From Brevundimonas sp. NIBR11 (GTDB lineage: Bacteria; Pseudomonadota; Alphaproteobacteria; Caulobacterales; Caulobacteraceae): DNA of 64,000 nucleotides. Below, one piece after another: positions 21,214-28,027 of this stretch (the stretch's first letter is position 1; every line of letters starts with the position of its first letter). Location of the stretch: positions 724,001-788,000 of the forward strand of contig NZ_CP115465.1 in NCBI RefSeq assembly GCF_027912535.1, read 5' to 3'. A model generated the notes under the pieces. That model had not been told where the DNA came from and did not search any database. It saw nothing but the letters and a program-made list of their open reading frames with translations. The position numbers and the translations under genes are program-made.

Positions 21214-21914
21214 GCGTTTCGGACAGGGATCCCGACGGGAATCGGCTGTGGGCGCAGATGTCGGCCGACGACAAGGCGGCGTTGCGCCCGTTCATGACCT
21301 TGAGGCACCTGCCCCAGGGCGACGTCGTCACGCAGACGGGAGAAGAGGTGAAGGTCGTCTATCTGCCCGTGTCGGCGGACGTGGCCAACGTCATCAGTTT
21401 CGAGGACGGGCGATCGGGCATGGCCACCAATGTCGGGCGCGAGGGCGTGACGGGCCTGGCCGCCTTTCTCGCCGACGAACCGTGCGGCTGGGACGTGGAG
21501 GTCCAGATCGCGGGCGACGCCTGGGCTCTGCCGGCCAGCGCTCTGAAGGCCCGCGTCATGGACAGTCCTCCCCTGCTGCGGCTGCTGATGCGTCTGACCC
21601 ACAACAACCAGATCGAGGCGGCTCAGAACGCGGTCTGCAACGCCGTGCACACGGTGACGCCGCGACTGGCGCGCTGGCTATTGACCATCCAGGATCGGAC
21701 GGGGCGAGACGAGTTCCACCTGACCCAGGACGATCTGGCCACGACGATGAGCGTGCGGCGCACCACGGTGAATGCCTCCTGGCAGGAGCTCAGCAAGCTT
21801 GGCGGAATCAAGAGTCGACGCGGCGTCGTGAAGATCGTCAGCCGAGACATTCTCGGGCATGCGTCCTGCGAATGCTACGCCGCGCTGCGACAGCGAACTG
21901 CGCCCATGGACTAA
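21210..21914 (+). CDS. Crp/Fnr family transcriptional regulator (module A)
   Basis: 234 residues. An N-terminal cyclic-nucleotide-binding-like beta-roll (about 15-130), a dimer helix (QIEAAQNAVCNAVH) and a winged helix (DDLATTMSVRRTTVNASWQ as recognition region). The phosphate-binding cassette of true Crp proteins (FGE...R[ST]A) is absent and replaced by NVGREGVTGLAAFL, so cAMP is not an expected ligand. No N-terminal FNR cysteine set. It is a close paralogue (roughly 60 percent identical by eye) of the regulator at 26932-27639. Coupled to the upstream DUF6894 gene. Confidence 0.9.
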   Translation: MSVSDRDPDGNRLWAQMSADDKAALRPFMTLRHLPQGDVVTQTGEEVKVVYLPVSADVANVISFEDGRSGMATNVGREGVTGLAAFLADEPCGWDVEVQIAGDAWALPASALKARVMDSPPLLRLLMRLTHNNQIEAAQNAVCNAVHTVTPRLARWLLTIQDRTGRDEFHLTQDDLATTMSVRRTTVNASWQELSKLGGIKSRRGVVKIVSRDILGHASCECYAALRQRTAPMD

Positions 21915-22079
21915 GACGCCGCGATCGTGCGCTCAGATCCGGCCCCCCCTCGCTCCGCCGGGCGTTTCAAATGCTTCAGCGATGCGCTGCCGAGCCCATC
22001 GGCGACAAGCGGTCGGATTTTGGCATGCGTCATCAAGGGCTGGCCCACGACCGCCGGCTCGAGAGAGAGCCTGCGTGGG

Positions 22080-23159
22080 CTAGACAGAGAGGCGATCGCG
22101 AGGAATCCGCAAGGTCACGGTCAGCCCCTCGACGTCCCAGTCGTATTCCGCAGCGCCTGAAAACTGATGTTTGAGAATGCGATCCAGGAGTCCGCTGCCG
22201 AACCCGCGGGTCGGGCTCGGCCTGCAAACAGGCGGACCCCCGCGCTCAATCCAGACGATCTCCACAACCTCGTCCTGGAGCTGGCTCGAGACATCGAGCA
22301 GCCCGGTGTCGGATGACAGGGCGCCGTATTTGACCGAGTTGGTGGCCAGTTCGTGCAGGACGAGAGCGAGGTTTGTCGCCGCCGTTTCGCCGATGGTCAG
22401 GCGTGGAACGGCGACGCGGACCCGTCCCTGGAATGCGCCGGTCGCGTCGTACGGTGTCAGCAGAACCGAAAGCAGATCGCCGAGGAGGGCGCTGGTCTGG
22501 GGCTCGCCGGCTCTCGGGCGGACAAGATCGTGGGCCCGTCCGAGCGCTGCGAGACGCTGGGTCAACTCGCGGGCCATGTCCTCGGTGGACGCCGTGGACT
22601 TCGAGGTCATGGACGCGAGCGCGCCCGCGATGGCGATCAGGTTCTTGACCCGATGGCTCATTTCTCCGGCAAGAAGCTCATGAGCCTCCTCGGCCCGCTT
22701 GCGGCCTGTGACGTCGAGGAAGACGCCGAACATGACGCGGCCGACGATGCCTTCGTCGTCGCCTCGACCTCTCGCCGAAACCCAGTGGATGTCGTCGGAA
22801 ATCATGATCCGGAAGTCGATTTCGTAGGGACCGACGATCCCGCGCGTCGCGGTGAAGGCGGTGCGCACCCGGTCCCTGTCAGCGGGGTGGATCCGTTCCG
22901 ACAGATCCTCGAATGAAACCTCGTCCTCTGTTTCGAGACCCCACAGACGGTAACCGATGTCGTCCATGGTCAGCCGATCCGTGTCGACGTTCCAGGACCA
23001 CAGGGCGATGCCTGCAGCCTTGACGGCAAGGCGAAGGTGGATCTCGTTCCAGACAGGCGCGACGGGTTGGGTCTCGACGGGGCTCAACGCAAACTCACCC
23101 AAACAGCAGAACAGGCGCAACAGTATGAGCCGGGGACGATAGCTTACAAGAAAGTTCAC
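22080..23159 (-). CDS. PAS-domain HWE-type sensor histidine kinase
   Basis: 359 residues from GTG 23159. A TTG at 23087, with GGGTGAG six bases upstream, may be the real start (335 residues). A PAS domain (about 40-155, with RLWGLETEDEVSFEDL and IHPAD) is followed by the HWE dimerisation region: EMSHRVKNLIAIAGAL with His 169, N-box LVLHELATNSVKYGALS, and the WIE triad in VEIVWIERGG. No transmembrane sensor domain, so it is likely a soluble kinase. It faces a single-domain response regulator only 42 bases away and is its probable partner. HWE kinases often feed the alphaproteobacterial general stress response. Confidence 0.9.
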   Translation of the reverse strand: MNFLVSYRPRLILLRLFCCLGEFALSPVETQPVAPVWNEIHLRLAVKAAGIALWSWNVDTDRLTMDDIGYRLWGLETEDEVSFEDLSERIHPADRDRVRTAFTATRGIVGPYEIDFRIMISDDIHWVSARGRGDDEGIVGRVMFGVFLDVTGRKRAEEAHELLAGEMSHRVKNLIAIAGALASMTSKSTASTEDMARELTQRLAALGRAHDLVRPRAGEPQTSALLGDLLSVLLTPYDATGAFQGRVRVAVPRLTIGETAATNLALVLHELATNSVKYGALSSDTGLLDVSSQLQDEVVEIVWIERGGPPVCRPSPTRGFGSGLLDRILKHQFSGAAEYDWDVEGLTVTLRIPRDRLSV

Positions 23160-23201
23160 CGTCAGTCGTGAACCGGACCTGACGGATCGAGTTGTGGGGT
23201 G

Positions 23202-23597
23202 ATGCGGACCTCAACCATGCCCTACGCCCTGGCGGTCGACGATGACGCCATCATCAGGCTGGACGCGTGCCAGATACTCGAGGCCGCCGGGTTCAGGTGC
23301 GTTGACGCGGGATCCGGCGACGAGGCCCTTGGGGTTCTCTCTGCGGATCCGGATCGTTTCACTGTGCTTTGCACCGATGTCGAGATGCCGGGCTCGACGG
23401 ACGGCTTCGCCTTGGCTCGGCGCGTCGCTCAGCATTGGCCGCATATCGAGATCGTGGTCTCCAGCGGTCGCGCCAAACCCACGCCGGAATGCCTGCCGAG
23501 CAAGGCGGTCTTCATTCCGAAGCCTTTTTCAGCTGAGATCGTCCACAGCGAGCTGCGTCGACTTCTGCCGGACGGGAAAAAGCCGACACCTTTGTGA
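23202..23597 (+). CDS. Single-domain response regulator
   Basis: 131 residues from ATG 23202; a GTG one codon earlier and an ATG at 23217 are alternatives. Receiver domain only: acidic pocket AVDDDAI (Asp 13-15), phosphoacceptor in LCTDVEMPG (Asp 59), switch Ser in VVSSGRA and conserved Lys in IPKPF (Lys 107). No output domain, so it acts by protein contact or as a phosphate sink. It is divergent from the HWE kinase gene with a very short shared upstream region. Confidence 0.88.
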   Translation: MRTSTMPYALAVDDDAIIRLDACQILEAAGFRCVDAGSGDEALGVLSADPDRFTVLCTDVEMPGSTDGFALARRVAQHWPHIEIVVSSGRAKPTPECLPSKAVFIPKPFSAEIVHSELRRLLPDGKKPTPL

Positions 23598-24141
23598 AAC
23601 CCGGTCTGACGCTGCCGCGGCTCCGCGCTTTCCTCGGCTCCCGCGGTTCTTTCACTCGGGCGAGGTCATCGCGATCGCGATCTCCGCTGTGGTCGCCTAG
23701 CGGTCACCCGCCGCTCGCCAGCCGTTCTTGATCGTCATCGGGATTCAGCTCTCCAGATGCTTTTGTTCGAACCTACGACCCGCTGATTGTGAGCTCTGCC
23801 GTAACGGAGTTGGCGCAGAGGCTAGCCCGCGGAATCGCGGACCCGCGCATCTGGATGCGTTAAGGCCACGGATAGTGACCGTTTGTCAGCCTTGGCCTGA
23901 GTCTCGTCGAGATGCAGATGTTAGCGAGGCTTATGTGACCGTCGTCCCGCAGAACCGGATATGGCCCACCCATGCTCGAGGGGATGACCTGCGGTCGATG
24001 CGCAAGCTGAGCCAATCTTCCATTCCGCCAGACGGATTGTCGCTGTGAGGTTATTCGGAAGCGTCGATGTGGTATGGATGCTGCGGCAAAACCGAGACGC
24101 GCCGGTCCCCCGGGCGCTAGGTTGATGCGGAGGTCCGACGG
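23598..24141. other. Intergenic region without a convincing gene; contains tRNA-Lys-like relic
   Basis: 544 bases between the response regulator and the next Crp gene. The longest frame (23728-24048) has no Shine-Dalgarno and no protein features, and includes the tRNA-like sequence, so I do not call it. A short inverted repeat (CTCTGC ... GCAGAG at about 23793-23820) lies just to the right of the tRNA match. GC content is lower than in the surrounding genes. Confidence 0.6.
23765..23813 (-). repeat. tRNA-Lys gene fragment (24-base exact match), possible attachment-site relic
   Basis: Bases 23765-23788 are identical to 46017-46040, which is the 3' anticodon strand, variable loop and part of the T arm of the intact tRNA-Lys, in the same orientation. 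To the right the similarity continues with gaps (GAG, CTCT, CC, AAC.GAG in order). It resembles a whole tRNA middle that lost about seven bases of the 5' anticodon strand. The acceptor stem is not recognisable on the left. It is too damaged to be a tRNA gene. Confidence 0.65.
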
Positions 24142-24897
24142 ATGACCCCCCTAACCATGAAGCTGGAGCAGTGCACGGCTTTGAGCGAGGCCGAGCGTCG
24201 CCGTCTCGATCGATTGTCCGAGTTTCCCGCAAAGCATTTCGACGCCGGTGACGTGATCCTCGCGGAAGGCCAACGGGTGGATCGAATCCATCTTGTGACC
24301 GATGGCTTCGCCGCACGGGTGAAGTCGCTGCCTGACGGGTTGAGACAGATCGTCGCCTTCATGATCCCGGGTGACCTCTGCGACCTGGAAGTGTTCGTGC
24401 TCGAGCGTATGGATCACGACATCATCGCCATGGCTCCGACCCGGTGCGCCCTGATCCCCATGCAGGAAATCACCGAACTGCTGACTGAGGTCACGACCCT
24501 GACCAAGGCCCTGTGGTGGTCAACCATGACGGACCTTGCCGTGCTTAGAAATCGCATCGTCGATCAGGGGCGACGTGAGGCGCCGGAGCGTCTCGCGCAC
24601 CTCTTCTACGAACTGTTGATCCGCTATCGCATGATCGGAATGGCGGCGGACAATTCCTACCCCCTGCCGCTTTCCCAGACCGGTCTGGCCGATGCGGCGG
24701 GAATCTCTCCGGTCCATGCAAACCGCAGCCTGAGCCTGCTCCGCGCTGAACGACTGGTCGAGCTCGATCGGGGGGTGGTGACCGTCCTGAATCCAGCCGG
24801 GCTCAAGCGCATCGCCGGCTTCGAGGCCGGCTACCTTCATATGGCGCGCACCGAGCACCCGACGAATGTCTCTCACCGGGCGGAGGACCTGATCTAG
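24142..24897 (+). CDS. Crp/Fnr family transcriptional regulator
   Basis: 251 residues. Cyclic-nucleotide-binding-like domain about 10-130 (FDAGDVILAEGQRVDRIHLV, IPGDLCDLEVF) and a winged helix whose recognition region is LADAAGISPVHANRSLSLL. The 'GISPVHANR' type helix is shared with the next gene. No cAMP-contact Arg/Ser pair and no iron-sulfur cysteines are evident, so the signal is unknown. It stands alone, with no DUF6894 partner, after the 544-base gap. Confidence 0.88.
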   Translation: MTPLTMKLEQCTALSEAERRRLDRLSEFPAKHFDAGDVILAEGQRVDRIHLVTDGFAARVKSLPDGLRQIVAFMIPGDLCDLEVFVLERMDHDIIAMAPTRCALIPMQEITELLTEVTTLTKALWWSTMTDLAVLRNRIVDQGRREAPERLAHLFYELLIRYRMIGMAADNSYPLPLSQTGLADAAGISPVHANRSLSLLRAERLVELDRGVVTVLNPAGLKRIAGFEAGYLHMARTEHPTNVSHRAEDLI

Positions 24898-24979
24898 ATC
24901 GGGAACCAGAACAAGGCGCGGATGGGGCTGCTTAACATAGTATAATGCGACCTTCACCGTTATCCGCCAACGCCGAGGC

Positions 24980-25735
24980 ATGGTTGGAAGGTCTAAGGCC
25001 GGTGAGTCGGCGTCTACAGCGGAGCTGCGTTTTGGCGAGTTCCTGCAGCTGACGACAGAGGCGCGTGAGTTCCTCGCCAATCTGTTCGGGCCGCCGCAAA
25101 GCCTGGCTCGACAGCATGTGCTGCGGCATGACGGAGACCCGCCCACCCACCTTTACCTGCTGGTGGAGGGATGGGTCTCAGCCTCGCTTGCGGTGACATC
25201 TGGCAAGCAGCAGACGGTCAAAATTCATCTTCCCGGAGACGTTCTCGGTGCGCCGAGCCTGCCGGTCGCACGGGCGGCGGAGGCGCTGACGGCCCTGACT
25301 CCGGTCGTGGTGCGCTCTGTCTCGCGCGCCGACTTCATGACGGCCGTTGCGCGATGTCCGCGCTTCGCCGTGTCGGTGTTCCTGAGCGCGCAAAAGGAGA
25401 GGCTTGCGCTGATGAGCACGCTGGCGCTGGTGGGGCAGACTGAGGGCGGTTCGCGCATCGCCGGGATGTTGATCGATCTCTACGACCGTCTGACGGTGTT
25501 GGGCCGGACGGAAGGCGGCCACATGCCTCTGCCGCTGACCCAGCATCAGATCGGGGAGCTGGTCGGACTCAGCCCCGTCCACGTGAACCGGAAGATTCGC
25601 GAGTTCGAGCAGGCGGGTCTGATCCTGCGGGAAACGCGGACGGTCCAGTTGCTGGACATCGACAAGTTGCGCGAGATGGCGGGCCTCACCGCGCATGAGT
25701 ATCTGCGCGACCCGGAATGGATTTCCCTTCCGTGA
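24980..25735 (+). CDS. Crp/Fnr family transcriptional regulator
   Basis: 251 residues. Sensor domain with VLRHDGDPPTHLYLLVEGW and IHLPGDVLGAPSL, a dimer helix, and a winged helix with IGELVGLSPVHVNRKIREFE. Like its neighbours it lacks the Crp phosphate-binding cassette. It lies 82 bases after the previous Crp gene and converges with the third at a 20-base gap, so no room remains for a long terminator there. The sequence is distinct from the module A and B regulators. Confidence 0.88.
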   Translation: MVGRSKAGESASTAELRFGEFLQLTTEAREFLANLFGPPQSLARQHVLRHDGDPPTHLYLLVEGWVSASLAVTSGKQQTVKIHLPGDVLGAPSLPVARAAEALTALTPVVVRSVSRADFMTAVARCPRFAVSVFLSAQKERLALMSTLALVGQTEGGSRIAGMLIDLYDRLTVLGRTEGGHMPLPLTQHQIGELVGLSPVHVNRKIREFEQAGLILRETRTVQLLDIDKLREMAGLTAHEYLRDPEWISLP

Positions 25736-25755
25736 GCGCCGGCCAGAGCAAATGG

Positions 25756-26397
25756 TCAGGCCTTGGCGAGCATGGCCGACGGCTCGCGCACCGTGATCCG
25801 GCTGCGGGAATAGGCGATCTGCTTCTCTCGCTTCATCTCCTTCATCACCGCGCAGACGGTGGTGCGCTGCAGGCCGGTCAGACGCGCGATATCGGCTTGA
25901 GTGATCTGAAGGGGCGACTGACCCGTCTGCATGTCGCCGAGGCGAGAGAGCAGCCACTGGACACGTTTCGCGGCGCTATCCTGCAGATTGGCGATGGCGC
26001 GGTCGCGGGTTTCTTCTACGGTCTGGACGAGCCAGGACATGACCGCGCCCGAGAAGTCGTGGGAACGCGCGAGCAGCGCGGTGACGAAGGCGCGCTGGAC
26101 GAGGAAGGCGCGGCCCGGAACCTCGATGATCCATGTCGCAGGCCTGACTTCCTCGTTGACCGTCTCGAACAGCCCGACGACCCCGCGCCGGTCGACCCAC
26201 CCGCCCAGCAGGCCGGAAGCGCGGCATTCCATCCGCACCACAGCGCACAGCGGGAACCAGAGAAGCCCGTCGGACGGATCCAGGAGATCGCCCGCACTGA
26301 GCACCACCGTCTTGCCCGGCAAAAGATCGGCGCCCGCCGCCGCGAGGAGGATGTTCGGCGATGGCGGGGTGATCGGCAGCGCGCCGTCGGAGCTCAC
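25756..26397 (-). CDS. Crp/Fnr family transcriptional regulator (module C)
   Basis: 213 residues, the shortest of the five. The sensor part is compact (LLPGKTVVLSAGDLLD, RAFLVQRAFVTALLARS). The winged helix has ITQADIARLTGLQRTTVCAVM. Its start overlaps the stop of a 64-residue gene (ATGA), repeating the small-protein/Crp arrangement of modules A and B. Ligand unknown. It converges with the preceding Crp gene. Confidence 0.85.
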   Translation of the reverse strand: MSSDGALPITPPSPNILLAAAGADLLPGKTVVLSAGDLLDPSDGLLWFPLCAVVRMECRASGLLGGWVDRRGVVGLFETVNEEVRPATWIIEVPGRAFLVQRAFVTALLARSHDFSGAVMSWLVQTVEETRDRAIANLQDSAAKRVQWLLSRLGDMQTGQSPLQITQADIARLTGLQRTTVCAVMKEMKREKQIAYSRSRITVREPSAMLAKA

Positions 26398-26588
26398 GAC
26401 CGGTCTCCTTCGCGACCGAGCATGGCGACTTCCTTCTCGTCGAGATAGATGCGCGCCGCGCGCGCGCTGGCGTGATCTCTCAGAAGGCGCTGCGCCTGCG
26501 CCTTGGCGTCCTCAACAGACGCCACGTCCAGCGGCTCCATATGCGGCGTGCTAGACCCCGCCAGCTCGATAAAACAGAAATAGGTCAC
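26394..26588 (-). CDS. Small DUF6894-like protein (module C)
   Basis: 64 residues from ATG 26588, preceded by GGGAGGTCGTGTG. YFCFIEL at the start, an Ala/Gln-rich helix (VEDAKAQAQRLLRDH) and ARIYLDEKEVAML at the end give the same strand-helix-strand outline as the two DUF6894 proteins nearby. Identity is low, and the acidic DEEGxEL turn is missing. Overlaps the Crp-family gene by 4 bases, the same coupling as in modules A and B. The family assignment is by outline and position only. Confidence 0.65.
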   Translation of the reverse strand: MTYFCFIELAGSSTPHMEPLDVASVEDAKAQAQRLLRDHASARAARIYLDEKEVAMLGREGDRS

Positions 26589-26931
26589 ACGACCTCCCGG
26601 TCCATTCAGGCGGGAGTGTACGGCGTGCGGCGCCGATTTCTTCCAATGATGTGCGCCTGACAGCTTAGCACGTGATCAAAGAAGACTAGCAGCTACAGCA
26701 GCGCTGTCGTTATCATATGTTGTCCTTGTGAGAATGAGTTGTGTAATGCAAAGCTTGTCGCCGGGCGGGTCAAGCATCCCAGCTAAGCTTGAAATGCGAG
26801 GGAAGTAGAGCTTGGTCGTGAATGGAGAACTCACATTATCGCATCCGCGACGGGCGCTTCCCCCGCGCGTTCTTGTGGATTGAAGCTGCGGAGCGTTGAA
26901 CCCGCGAGATCGAATCTCAACAGCGCTCCAC
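26589..26931. other. AT-richer intergenic region, no gene seen
   Basis: 343 bases between module B and module C, both read leftward. It should hold the promoter of module C. Bases about 26690-26760 are clearly AT-richer than the surroundings (TTATCATATGTTGTCCTT). No coding frame with a ribosome site was found, and no GGAAC-type stress promoter for the minus strand was seen. Confidence 0.5.
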
Positions 26932-26945
26932 TCACACAGTGGAGC
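26925..26945 (-). terminator. Hairpin over the stop codon of the module B Crp gene
   Basis: GCTCCACT (26925-26932) pairs perfectly with AGTGGAGC (26938-26945) around a 5-base loop, and the stop codon lies in the stem and loop. The downstream minus-strand sequence (GCTGTTGAGATT) is only weakly U-rich, so termination may be partial. Confidence 0.4.
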
Positions 26946-27639
26946 TTCGCCACTTAAGCGCCGCGTAGCATTCGCAGACCTGATCCTGCAGCCTGTCCCG
27001 ATCGATGATTGTGATCACGCCGCGGGAGTGTCGGATGGCGCCTGCATCTCGCAGGCTCTGCCAGGCGGCGTTCACAGTCGTCCGCCTAGCGCTCACGAGG
27101 ACCGCGACATCCTCCTGTGTCACCGCGAAGGCGTCGCCGCCGGTCCGGTCTTGTAGAGTCAGGAGCCAGCGCGCGATCCGGGGAACGATCATGTGACTGG
27201 TGTTGCACACGGCGTTCTGGGCCGCCTCGATCTGATTGAAATGGGTCAGGCCGAGCAGGAGGCGGAGAAGCGGCTGGCTGGCCTTGATCTGACGGCGCAG
27301 GACCCTGCTTTCCAACGCCCATGCCGCTCCTTCGATTTGAACTTGGATGTCCCATCCGCAGGGCTCATCGGCGAGGAAGGCGGCAAGGCCGGAGACGCCC
27401 TCGCGCCCGACGTTCGTCGCCATACCCGAGCGTCCGTCGCTGAAGCGAATGACGTTGGCCAAATCGGCCGTCACAGGGAAGTAGACGATCTCGACCGGCT
27501 GCCCGGCTTCCGTGACCACATCCCTGAGGGGGAGGTGGCGGAGTTTCATCGATGGACGGAGCGCGGCCTGGTCGTCCGGCCGCATCGTCGCCCACAGCCG
27601 GTTGTTCTCCAGAGCCGTCGTGTCGGAAATCGCTGTCAC
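26932..27639 (-). CDS. Crp/Fnr family transcriptional regulator (module B)
   Basis: 235 residues. A close paralogue of the module A regulator, sharing LRHLP, DGRSGMATNVGREGVSGLA, LADEPCGWD, NQIEAAQNAVCN and CECYAAL. The winged helix differs mainly in the recognition part (VLVSARRTTVNAAWQSLRD), so target sites may overlap. No cAMP cassette and no FNR-type cysteine cluster. It overlaps the upstream DUF6894 gene by ATGA. The module is inverted relative to module A and of identical length (932 bases). Confidence 0.9.
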   Translation of the reverse strand: MTAISDTTALENNRLWATMRPDDQAALRPSMKLRHLPLRDVVTEAGQPVEIVYFPVTADLANVIRFSDGRSGMATNVGREGVSGLAAFLADEPCGWDIQVQIEGAAWALESRVLRRQIKASQPLLRLLLGLTHFNQIEAAQNAVCNTSHMIVPRIARWLLTLQDRTGGDAFAVTQEDVAVLVSARRTTVNAAWQSLRDAGAIRHSRGVITIIDRDRLQDQVCECYAALKWRSSTV

Positions 27640-27863
27640 AGCCGTCGGCCTTGAGCAGTGACGCTGAATAGCGGCGTTTCATCCTCTCTCAGGACCATCA
27701 CCTCGTAGTCGCCTCCTTTGCCAAGGTGGTCGGCCTTACCCCCAACCGTTTCGGCGAACACCTCTACGGCGGTCTGGCGCGCACGGCCGTCGTCGGCAAG
27801 TTCCTCACCCTCGTGATCCGGCACGACGCTCCCGTCCCTCAGGCGAAAATAGTATCGCGGCAT
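27636..27863 (-). CDS. DUF6894 family small protein (module B)
   Basis: 75 residues. PRYYFRLRDGSVVPDHEGEEL, VFAETVGGK, YEVMVLREDETPLFSVTAQGRRL match the module A protein along its whole length. Translationally coupled to the following Crp gene. A GGAAC-N16-GGTT sequence upstream (27973-27997) fits an EcfG general-stress promoter. The biochemical role of DUF6894 proteins is unknown. Confidence 0.85.
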   Translation of the reverse strand: MPRYYFRLRDGSVVPDHEGEELADDGRARQTAVEVFAETVGGKADHLGKGGDYEVMVLREDETPLFSVTAQGRRL

Positions 27864-27972
27864 CGGAATCCCTCATTCAGGTCACCCGGTCGATCAAGGC
27901 GAGCGACCCGCCCCGCTCACCGGATCCGCGACGCGGTCGCCCGCAATGCGATACGGTTGTTCAACCGTTTCC

Positions 27973-27997
27973 AACCGCCGGGCGACCGGCTCGTTCC
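27973..27997 (-). promoter_or_regulatory. Candidate EcfG (general stress sigma factor) promoter for module B
   Basis: On the minus strand GGAAC (27997-27993) is followed after 16 bases by GGTT (27976-27973). The known alphaproteobacterial EcfG pattern is GGAAC-N16/17-cGTT, so only the weak first base of the -10 differs. The transcript would start near 27965, about 100 bases before the DUF6894 gene. Confidence 0.45.
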
Positions 27998-28027
27998 TGA
28001 GTCGCAAGGGTGACAAAGGACCCCTCG

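Noticed and set aside
23157..23201. TGAAC-N17-GTT as an EcfG promoter for the response regulator
   Set aside because: Two mismatches and the -10 would lie about ten bases from the start codon, leaving almost no leader.
23728..24048. 106-residue frame in the gap after the response regulator
   Set aside because: Runs through the tRNA-like relic, has no Shine-Dalgarno and no recognisable protein pattern.
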